From contig NC_092562.1 of assembly GCF_037975245.1 (NCBI RefSeq), positions 18,436,554 to 18,498,553 of the forward strand: 62,000 bases of DNA, written 5' to 3'. Below the pieces are notes generated by a model, which had not been told where the DNA came from, ran no database searches, and saw nothing but the letters and a program-made list of their open reading frames with translations. Of this stretch, positions 10,892 to 20,516 are shown one piece after another. The stretch's first letter is position 1, and the number at the start of each line of letters is the position of its first letter. Position numbers and translations under genes: made by a program. The stretch is from Apostichopus japonicus. Taxonomy: Eukaryota > Echinodermata > Holothuroidea > Aspidochirotida > Stichopodidae.

Positions 10892-11827
10892 CAGTGGCGT
10901 AGGAAGGTACTTTTGAGTGGGGGGGCTGAAGACTGATGGCTGGCCTGGGGGAGGGGTCTAAGCAGTGGCGTCACCAGACTTTTCAGTCTCGGGGGCACAG
11001 GGGGGCAGCAGCATTTGAGGGGGGCACTTAGGTGGATACGGATCGCCGTCCTGGGGGAGGGGTCTAAGGGGAGGGGGTGCCCCCCTCCCCTTTGGAAAAT
11101 TTTCGCATACGGAGGATGGGCTAGATGCAAAATGGTGCCACATTTGATGCTAAATTCGATCTGAAGATATCTCCAGAAATTGCTATTTTTGAGGTAATGA
11201 TTTTAACAACGCGCAGAATTTTACAGAGGATATGAACCATATGCTGTCGATATTATGCCTAACCCTATCAATAGAACCTACATTTGTTGAATTAATGTGT
11301 GCATGACCCCCGACTCCTTTCTTGTCCTTCTCGTTTTCTCCCATTATCCGAAAATACGAATTACTGTGCTTCTTTGTCCTTATGAAAAACCAACTCAGAT
11401 GATGGGAGTTGAATATAACAAAATATATATATTTTTTTTACCAACCCAAATCTCAGATGGGGGGCACTCGGTTTTCCAGGGGGGGCACGTGCCCCCCTGG
11501 CCCCCCTTGGCGACGCCACTGGGTCTAAGGGGAGGGGTGTCCCCCTCCCCTTTGGATTTTTTTTTTGCATTTCCAGGTGGCCCCAGATGCAATTTGGTGC
11601 AATATAGCACACTTCAACACCCAATCCATTTTGTAAATAATTTTGCATTTTCACCTGGCCTTATAGATGCAATTTGGTGCTCCAAATGAGATTTTTTTCT
11701 CATTTGGAAATGAAAAAGGGGTTTTCTGACTCGCGGAGCGGGGGGGCGGAATGATACTTCCGCCCCCCCCATATTTTTGACTGGGGGGGGGCTGGCGCCC
11801 CCAGCCCCCCCGGTTCCTACGCCCTTG
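10892..11827 (+). mobile_element. hAT-type MITE, family 1, carrying a nested element
   Basis: It begins CAGTGGCGTAGGAAGG and ends GGTTCCTACGCCCTTG (imperfect inverted ends). The exact duplication atagagcc flanks it (10884-10891 and 11828-11835). Its body matches the reverse complement of 1665-2040. It is interrupted at 10963-11521 by a second hAT-type element. The right part contains the catttgg stem and long G/C runs. It has no coding capacity. Confidence 0.9.
10963..11521 (+). mobile_element. hAT-type MITE, family 2, nested insertion
   Basis: It starts CAGTGGCGTCACCAGAC and ends GGCGACGCCACTG. The duplication ggtctaag is exact on both sides (10955-10962 and 11522-11529). It sits inside the family 1 element, so it inserted later. 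It is an internally deleted relative of the element at 12166-13146, lacking about 420 bases near 11345. Confidence 0.9.
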
Positions 11828-12165
11828 ATAGAGCCATCTCGGGCCCAATTGAAATTTGCGTGTGGCAAGGTCACTAAAGTAACAAAAGTTTGAAAGATTG
11901 ATGCTTTTATGCCGCATTATTTATATATATCCCGATAAATGCAACAGTAAGTGTTGGAACTGGAAGACATGTCAGACGTGAACAACCCAATGACTATGTG
12001 AGGAGAGAATCCACGTGCAAATTTTAATTGGGGCATGGACGTCGCTTAGGCAGAGTTTTTTTGGGCAGAGATGTGTTCATACCCTCCAAACCACTTTAAA
12101 TGTAATACGAATAGGAAATGTATGTATGCTCGAGCGAAACAAAACATCGTGTAAGTACTTACGGT

Positions 12166-13146
12166 CAGTGGCGTCACCAGACTTTTCAGTCTGGGGGGCA
12201 CAGGGGGGGGGGGCACCAAAATTTGATGGGGGGCACTTAGGTGGATACGGATCGCCGTCCTGGGGAGGGGTCTAAGGGGAGGGGTCGCATACGGAGGATG
12301 GGCTAGATGCAAAATGGTGCCACATTTGATGCTAAATTCGATCTGAAGATATCTCCAGAAATTGCTATTTTTGAGGTAATGATTTAAACAATGCGCAGAA
12401 TTTTGCAGAGGATATGAACCACATGCTGTCGATATTATGCCTAACCCTATCAATAGAACCTGCATTTGTTGAATTAATGTGTGCATGACCCCCGACTCCT
12501 TTCTTGTCCTCGTTTTCTCCCATTATCTATTAAGATGTAACAGGTTCCAGCATCGTTATTGGCTCCTATCAGGGATCTCACCATGCAATCCAAAGTTTGA
12601 TCACACATCGAGTATAGCTCAGTATGCAGGTGTGAACATTCGCCATTTGTTCCTACAAGCATCTGACCTCAAATGACCTCTGCACCCCCTACACAACAGG
12701 GTTAATATATGGGTCTACAAATATAGGCAAGTATGGTGCCTGCGGACCCTCACATTCTCACATTTCGTCAGCTCCTAACCTGTCAACCTCAGACTAAGGC
12801 AACATACTGCAGTACCCTCCCTTCTCACAGCAGGTCCGAATTTTCGGCATTTCACAGGCATCCAATTCACGAGTTGTGATGGCGCGGGTTACGACTTCGA
12901 TACCCGACGGTCAAGGATAAACTTTTTCATTTTTTCGCAGCTCATTTGAAGAAAATACGAATTACTGTGCTTCTTTGTCCTTATGAAAAACCAACTCAGA
13001 TGATGGGAGTTGAATATAACAAAATATATATATATATATTTTTTTACCAACCCAAATCTCAGATGGGGGAGGGGCACTCGGGGGGCACTAGGTTTTCCAG
13101 GGGGGCACGTGCCCCCCTGCCCCCCCCCCCCTTGGAGACGCCACTG
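12166..13146 (+). mobile_element. hAT-type MITE, family 2, longer copy
   Basis: A 981-bp element starts CAGTGGCGTCACCAGAC and ends GGAGACGCCACTG. It is flanked by the exact duplication cttacggt (12158-12165 and 13147-13154). It shares both ends and much of its interior with 10963-11521 but keeps an extra central block from about 12527 to 12950. No transposase frame was found. Confidence 0.9.
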
Positions 13147-13154
13147 CTTACGGT

Positions 13155-16105
13155 AGCGCACACTGTCACTTATGTTTGCACAGTGTGAAAGTACCGTTTG
13201 CGGACCTACGTGAAGTTGGGCTAGAATACAATTCCTCCTGAAGCCCAAACCACGAGGCATGCATGTGAATAAACGCAATAGGCATTGCATGTAGTGAGAA
13301 AATTGTTCGAGCTAGACGTAACTACTCGATTGAGTTCAAATGCGGTTGTATTTCAAGCTCAGTGAAACCTTTCTGTTGGATTTAATGACGCACGGAACAA
13401 GGAACGTTTATGTTTTACAGTAGGCCTAGTGCATACAAGCGAATCTACTTTGTTTAGAACTTTGGATTTTCTTTCGGATGTTATACTAATCTACGTTTGA
13501 GACTATCATCACTTTTGTTATTGTGCCAGTTTGACTGGTAAGTGAGCACATTCATACATCACTCTGTATAAAACCCGCCAAAAACGTGATCTTGAGATTT
13601 ACGTTACTTTGGGTCAGCTTGCGAGTTACCTCTTCAGATATTGGGAAATCGTTGCGAAATCGCCGCAAATTTCGTAAAAAAAACTTGTAAACACGTGGTG
13701 AAGAAATCAAGAAACACCATTATATTCAGTATCTATTTATGTCTCGAACATTACGCCGGAAAATAACAGTTATGCTGACACGAAATGCACGCACAGCTCC
13801 GTACTGAACAGTTCACAACAGAAAAGATCATCACAGTGACGTCATTCACTGACCTGAGGGCTGTTCAAGGTCGTTGCAGTGTTTGCAAATTCCTAAATTA
13901 CGGAGACGAAAAAACGATGTTTCAATTCCCTTTTTTATAACTTTCCGGTGTGCTATTTGGAAAATTAAAAAAATATGTTGCTTGGTAACATATAAACTAC
14001 ATTATATATGAAAATGAGAGATTTTTTTTCTGTCACTATCGTTCTACTTTAACATTTGGCAGCAGGGGTAGGCAATTAGTACATAACATTGCTTCTACAT
14101 TATCCACTCCATAGGATCAGGATATAAATTAAAAACTTTCACATTTGATTGTTATTTCAAGTTCAAGTGCACAACAGATAAATAACCTTGAACAATTGAG
14201 AATGGGATTAGCTTAGATCCGACTTTCGAATTTGTTCAGTCTTCTCTAAAGTAATAATAAAAAAGATCAAACGCCCTCTATTAAACTGAACTTTTAATTA
14301 GAAAAGGAAGCCTGAAAGCTGTAAGTACCGTACACTACGCGGCCCACTGAGATAACATATAGTAAACTGGTAGCTCGTGTACAATTAATATTGAAAGTAG
14401 GAAAAGAGCTGAAGTTGGCAAAAAACAAGGAGGCGATTGACAAATTCATCATAACCGTATTAAAGGTCACTTCTCTCTTTTCTTCTTTCACTACCCAGCG
14501 GTAATAATTATTTTCGCTCCCGCGCCACCTACCCTCCCTTTCCTGACTCGCTTACAACAGCTTTTCTGGTATTGAATGAATTTAAATTGACGTGAAAATT
14601 TGAAAGGTGCATGGTAACGTGATAAGTTTTATAATCGCGACTTTCTGAGCAAAGCAAGATTGTAGGGTTATCCTGTCTTAATTCCATCTATCTTCCACAT
14701 TTCTTCATGACTTTTCCAAATTTGGTTAAAACGAATGGTTGTTTTTAACACCGTTATGATTCTGCTTCTATTTTGATCATATTTTTTTACCATAGTTGGA
14801 TTTTTCTGTTAACTATGGTTTGATAAATATAGACTTATCAGAGTTACGTTATATATCACAAAGGAGATCATCTTCAACAGTTCAAAATACTACGGTGTCC
14901 CTTACAAGACAGTAAATCCGTATTTTTTTTTTATGTGTCATTTTTTTATATGTCATTTATCGTGAATTCAATCTTCTCTGAAAATGCATTTTGTGTTTAT
15001 TGTTTATACATATTTTAAATTCTAACAAAGCCTTATAATATTCATGTAAACTTGGATACTATTTTAACTTTTAACTAAGCCTTTTGCAGCAAAGTGGTTC
15101 CAACTTCACCGACAGTTCCCGTGGATTAGCAAGTTAGTTACATCCAGTACAAATGTTCATGCACCATCAAACCTGTTTAGTGATAAATACAAACAAATCG
15201 CCCGTTTTCATAATTTCCGGCGCGATTTCGACTATATACGGAGCATATTTTTGTTTTGAGATAGCCTACCTGGTCTTGTGATAAGTCATATCGTAAAGCC
15301 TTGAGTAAGTTTCAAACATAACGTAGCGTCTTCATCAAAAACTGTTGCTTTCCAGATATTTTTCTGTATATGTTTACCCCTTTTGATGGTCTGGAATATA
15401 TTGCATAACACGAATAAGAATTTGCAGTGTATAATTCTGAATAAAATATGGCAAACTTCCAGGAGTCTGGTTGAGCAGTGAAGTTGGCACATCAACTATC
15501 TGTAAGTTGTTTAAGAGTTACCGTAAATCTTTCAACTGGCTCTCTAATTACAAACCTTTCACGATCACAATCGCTTCACGTCGTTACGCGTTAACGTTAC
15601 AAATTTTCAACAGTGCAGTTAGCATGCAATGCTCAACATATGTCGTCTGTTTGTCGTTCATATCTCATGAGATACCTGTCGCTTTACCATTTATATAAAA
15701 AAAAAGTGGCAAAACCTTAGAAGTACCGAAAGGACTAAATCAATGTAGAGCTAACGTCTTAAAATGTTAGATATCCAACATCCAAGGTAAGTTCGAGCAT
15801 GTTTACCTCCATGGTTCGAGATATTCGAAGCTAGCTAGGCTATGGAACAGGTCTCCTATCCGTGAGAAGCATACTGTGATTATGCTAGGACTAGTAGGAG
15901 GATGGATCTTGCATAGGCCCTAGTACATGTTTTGTGCAATTGCAACTGTAAGTGTAAGTGTGTGTGTAAGCGTGATTTGGAAGCAAACCTAAGGCTTGGC
16001 CTAGGCAAATAAAGGAGGCATGTTAATAATGAGTCATTGGTTTAGTTTAGAGACCCAAGGATCAGGAAGCCATACAATAGCTAAATATTTGAGACCCTAT
16101 CTGTG
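13155..16105 (+). other. Intergenic or intronic stretch, nothing recognised
   Basis: AT-rich unique sequence. A CRE-type palindrome TGACGTCA lies at 13837-13844 inside a wider cagtga/tcactg inverted pair. No exon or mobile element was identified. Confidence 0.5.
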
Positions 16106-16410
16106 TTAGATCCTGGATGAACACTGGCTTATTTCAAGCCTTCTCTTTTTCAATAAGTGTTCAGAGGCTAACAAGGCAGGGATGTGAATTTGCCCCCATT
16201 CCTGCTCCCTGGACTCATTTAACGTCTGCATCCAACAGAGGAGAGTGTATACCCCAGCATCTGACCATTTTCTCAAATATACTGAGGTAGGCAAAGGCAC
16301 CCCATTCCACATCACTGCAGTGCAGCCATGACGAACAAAGTTGTTTCGAAACAAACCCGTTTCCTCAAGTTCACAAATACCAAATCCACGGAAGACTCCA
16401 CACATAACCA
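16106..16410 (-). CDS. Minus-strand gene D, candidate second (last) exon
   Basis: Reading on the minus strand, an acceptor cctttgcagtgcag precedes a 305-base open segment that enters in phase 1 and ends at a TAA (16106-16108). It encodes about 100 residues: VMCGVFRGFGICELEETGLF, later VPLPTSVYLRKWSDAGVYTL, ending near LLASEHLLKKRRLEISQCSS. The content is balanced and protein-like rather than AT-biased. Its phase matches the candidate first exon at 18819-19008. An upstream tandem acceptor five bases away would break the frame. Function is unknown. It could also be a decayed gene fragment. Confidence 0.38.
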
Positions 16411-16479
16411 CTGCACTGCAAAGGTTTTAGGATAGGTCAAGAGAATCGGCTCCTTGTGGAATTTTGGTAATGTTTCTAT

Positions 16480-17337
16480 CAGGCTTGGGGTAATCGTAAT
16501 CAGTAATCGTAATCGATTACAATCGATTACATTTTTTGAAGTAATCGTAATCGATATCGATTACTTTTGTGAAAATTACAAAGTAATCGTAATCGATTAC
16601 AAGGGCAAAGTAATCGTAATCGTATTACATTTATGATTACAGTGAAATTTGAATGAGAAGGGCAAAATTAGTAATGTAATTAACCTTGTTGCTGAAAAAA
16701 ATCACTGCAAATTAAGTATTTTGGTGGATCAGAATTTGCTTTACCAGAGTTGACCACTTTTTGATGAAAATAATTTACTTTTACTTCGGCCTTCCATGTC
16801 CCATGTACTGTGGAATGCCCCATTTCAAAGCTGTTTAGTTTATTTTGGTGTTATAATGTAAAAGAGTTTTTAGTTTTGCTGCTAGGCAGAAATTATTAGT
16901 TTACAAAATATAGTGTTGCATGAAAATCTTCATTTGTTTTACTTTAGTATTTGTCTGTTTACTCTTTGTCTGTTTAAATTGTATTTTTTACTGGACTTAT
17001 GGGTTACACATCTTAAACGTGTTAAGGCATAAATGTGTAATGCCTGGTAGGAATTGTAGATATACTTCCACAATTTTGTCCGTATATACTGTAAATGCCC
17101 TTCCTTTGCCCTATTTCATTGCCTTATTTCCCGGCAGAGAGTTATATTAAACAGATATGCAGAGGATTGTGCAAGTAACCACAATGTAATCGTGATTGTA
17201 ATCACGATTACATTACAATGTAATCGTAATCGAAATCGATTACTTCAACTTTAGGCTGTAATCGTAATCGTAATCATACATTCTCAAGTAATCGTAATCG
17301 TAATCGATTACATTCAGATGTAATCGCCCCAAGCCTG
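16480..17337 (+). mobile_element. TAATCG-rich hAT MITE, copy 1
   Basis: An 858-bp element has inverted ends CAGGCTTGGGG / CCCCAAGCCTG and the exact 8-bp duplication gtttctat on each side (16472-16479 and 17338-17345). Both ends carry arrays of TAATCG/CGATTA. Near the right end a 32-bp inverted repeat (17183-17214, 15-bp arms, 2-base loop) could form a cruciform. Compared with the copy at 32377 it lacks about 165 internal bases near 16670. It would lie within the intron of candidate gene D. Confidence 0.93.
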
Positions 17338-17869
17338 GTTTCTATTGCTGAACACCACTTGTAAGTGAAAAGTAAAACCATTATATGTAGGCTAGGATGG
17401 CATACATATTTTCTTAAAGGTCAGCTGTAATCACATTCTCTATGATGTTTCTCTGTGATTTAGTTCTATCGTTTCGATCAAGTCTCTTCGTTGGTCCATT
17501 GGATTGTTCCATTAATTTTTGGGGGGTATTGTATTACAACAAACTTGTTTGACACAATACCTGACTGAGCTCTTATTGTGTAACAATATCTTCTAACATA
17601 GATTCAATGGTATTAAGATAGACAAGGCATATGAGGTGCCATTCCCAAAATAATTTGACAATGACAAACAACTTTGTGTCTGTAAAATACCCCAACTAAA
17701 AATAAAACAATCCCACAATGGAAGTAAGAAACTTGTTCCCTATCCTTTATCTTTGATTTTCATCAATTCTTTGGTCATGAAAGTGCCTCAGAATACAAAA
17801 AAATGTTTATTGCTTCATTGGATAGCTATTTTAATTGGTTTTGAGAGACTCTGGAGAATTTACAAACTC

Positions 17870-18075
17870 TGGAGATTCAAAAATTGGTTCAAATTGATTC
17901 AAAAATTTTGTTAAATTCAGAAAATTCAAAAATTGATTCAAAAAATTGATTCAAAAGTCCAAAAATTTGATTAAAAAATTTGACTAAAGAATTGGCTCAA
18001 ATTGGTTCAAAAATTGATTCAAAACTTGGTTTTGACAGACTCTGGAGGTTTGACAGACTCTGAAGATTCAAAAAT
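17870..18075 (+). repeat. Degenerate minisatellite, unit about AAAAATTGATTC
   Basis: There are more than ten imperfect copies of caaaaattgattc and related words, mixed with the 15-base phrase gacagactctggag repeated three times nearby. Confidence 0.85.
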
Positions 18076-18818
18076 TTGACTGTGATAATAATTTTCTCAT
18101 TCTTTCAAATTAAGGAATCAAATACAGGACAAATTGATAGAACGTCTTATTGAATGTGGTAACGATGAACATCTCGTCAGTAACGTTCAAAGGGATGTAT
18201 ATATTTCATTTAATAGAGTATCACTCATTGTGTGGTACTGCAGTTAAACAGAATTTAGTTAATATTTAATTGTGAAATCAAATGAGGAAATCCATCAAGC
18301 CTGTTTTATAGTTTCTTGGTAAAGGTTGGTAATTACAGAGAGTACAAACAAACTACAGTAAACTTGAAATATTGTGATATCGTTCTGTCTGTGTACAGTA
18401 CATGACAGTACGTATGGAGCAATAAAATTGACATATTTGCAGACTCTGTTGACTGTCTTTTACTTCCTCACTACTATCAGATTATCTTACAGATCTATAC
18501 AAATTTAAAAGTTGCAATGTAAATATGCCATATAAAGATTGCATATAGTCATAGTGTTTACCCAGACCTAAGTTCAGTTATCAGCCTGCTGCCAAAGTAC
18601 TGTTTGTACACTTCAATGGATATAAGAGGGGAAAGGACTGTATATATATGCAAGGGGACTTTCCCAAATTATATTAGAGTATCTGGTTGCATAATTTGGT
18701 CAGCAAGTGCTTCTGCACTGAGCAGGACTACCTTCATTAAAGATTACAATAATAAAAAAATTAAAATGAAGTTCAAGGATGTTGTCACAAGTCTTATCTT
18801 GTGTTCTTAGCAACTCAC

Positions 18819-19008
18819 CGTTACCAGAATCTACTGTACTCTGCGCTCTGAGTTCAGCTCGGGCGAGTCTCGTGATTTTTAATGTGGGACACGGTTCAGG
18901 ATCGGGTCTTTCAATTGTCCTCCAGTGGTGTATTAAACTCGACCACACCCGCTGTCCATGAATAATCATTGCCCTAGGCCTTCCACCAGCTTGCCGTGAC
19001 CTCGGCAT
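18819..19008 (-). CDS. Minus-strand gene D, candidate first exon
   Basis: On the minus strand, ATG at 19008-19006 opens 63 codons: MPRSRQAGGRPRAMIIHGQR, then VWSSLIHHWRTIERPDPEPC, ending near AQSTVDSGN. It ends in phase 1 at a consensus donor (AACG|gtgagttg). The segment is GC-richer than its surroundings. A TATTTAAA-like element lies about 35 bases upstream on the minus strand. Joining to the exon at 16410-16106 gives 164 residues without a stop. Arg/Pro-rich content and the strong donor favour a real first exon. No family is recognised. Confidence 0.4.
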
Positions 19009-19011
19009 ATT

Positions 19012-20053
19012 ACTTTCCCTAAATTTGCTAAATTCCAGATCCTGCTTACTCGTGTTTAAATAAGCGCATTGGGCCACAGACTGCGATCAGGGTTTGTTGG
19101 TGTTTGTGTCTTAAGTAGGCAAAGAGCATCTCTCATCATTACCTCCTGGTAACACCGCGTCAATGGGAATGCCCCTTCATTGTTTTTCTTACTAAGGTAA
19201 CATTTGAATTGTTAAGTCAACCAAGATAAGATAAGACTAGATTCTGGGCACAAAAACCAAACAGCCTGATTCACTCTTAATCCCAGTCTTGGAACACAAA
19301 AAAAAACCAGATGTGGAATTGTATGGAGGAGGGACCTCTCTTATCCTCATAGTATTTTAAGTTTGGACAAGTACTTCAGTACAGTACTAATAGTAATACT
19401 TAATTTTCTAGTCATAGGGGTTGGGGGTGAGAGTATTTGGGGAGTGATCATGTTTCTCCAGATATAAGGTAAATAATGAAAATATTAATATAATTAAATA
19501 TCGTGCATGAGGCCTGTATTTATTGTAATATAGGACCTATAAAAAAAATGTTAAAAAATATAGCTTCATTGAACATTTGCCCAGATCATCTTTAGGAGAA
19601 GAAATGCCACTTACGAGAAACTTACTATTCAGTTGTTCCGCTAATAATTACCGAATCGTGGAGTTGATCGCACCAGCCAACCGAAGCCATTCCAAGTGGA
19701 CGCCCACAAACCTCTATGTACATTGATGATACGAATACGATTTAGTAAACCTCTCAACAAAATAAAAATATAAAATAAGACTTGTTTGTATACAGAGCAT
19801 CTATTTTTATTAAACATGATACTTAAATGACTTGATTTGATGTAATTTGTATAGTTTCCACAAATTTTATTCCCTAATTGGGTTACTGATTCCTAACTTT
19901 TATACATTTTATGAATGCACATAACATTTTATTTATTATACTCACCATTTTCCTATTTATGAATTGTATTTTATGCAATTTATACTGGAATAAATGAAAC
20001 GAAAAAAACGAAATTAGCAAACTGCTTATCCACTAAAGAGCCTGTGTATGAGA
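19012..20053 (+). other. Intergenic stretch between candidate gene D and gene B
   Basis: This is where a shared upstream region or the missing first exon of gene B might lie. No exon with a signal peptide was recognised. It is otherwise AT-rich unique sequence. Confidence 0.4.
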
Positions 20054-20106
20054 ATGTGTAAAAGTAAGTTGGCCTGACATTTTGAAACCAACTTACTTTT
20101 ACACAT
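20054..20106 (+). repeat. Perfect 19-bp inverted repeat (hairpin)
   Basis: Arms ATGTGTAAAAGTAAGTTGG (20054-20072) and its exact complement (20088-20106) are separated by a 15-base loop. It could fold as a short RNA hairpin, or be a remnant of a foldback element. Confidence 0.9.
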
Positions 20107-20387
20107 CTTATCAAAACTTCAAAAGGACTCTTTTCATATAGTCACTATTTTGCATATTTTTCACAACTTGTAAATTACAACTGAATGCCCACAATTTTGT
20201 GTGATCAGCATGAAGTCATATCTGGCAGAACAATTTCCCCTCCATGAGAAGATGTTCCTGCTTGTCCCATGACATGCTTGTCCCAAGAGTGAGGCACAAT
20301 TTATTGGAGGTCATATTTGTGCTACCTCTCTTAAAGAGTGATGAGGATTGATGCCTTCACATTTTTGTTCCATCTTCTGATCAACAG

Positions 20388-20516
20388 CAATGACGACTCC
20401 TCAGAAAGTCCTAGAAGAAGTTGGAGCCGATAATCCAACTAACTGTGTTATTAGTAACTCCAATAATGAATGCTGTCCAACCCAGCAGAACTTTCCAAAA
20501 TTGCCAGAGCTACCAT
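20388..20516 (+). CDS. Gene B exon 1 seen here: Cys-containing extracellular segment
   Basis: A 129-base exon follows acceptor ttctgatcaacag and leaves in phase 1 at CCAT|gtgagtat. Phase 1 entry gives [x]CA then ATG (20390) and 42 codons, beginning MTTPQKVLEEVGADNPTNCV and including NNECCPTQQNFPKLPELP. Three cysteines suggest a small disulfide-bonded extracellular region. If ATG 20390 were the start (G at -3, acceptable), the protein would lack a signal peptide although it has a type I topology. An upstream signal-peptide exon is therefore expected but was not found. The boundary and start are the weak points; the exon body is well supported by phase. Confidence 0.65.

Noticed and set aside
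16920-17150. Open frame starting MKIFICFTLVFVCLLFVC, repeated at 32978-33208, signal-peptide-like
   Set aside because: It lies inside two copies of a non-coding hAT MITE. The copies are alike along their whole length, so conservation of the frame means nothing.
18604-18810. Plus-strand frame ending MKFKDVVTSLILCS as a gene B signal exon
   Set aside because: It stops before any donor in the required phase and overlaps the better supported minus-strand exon.
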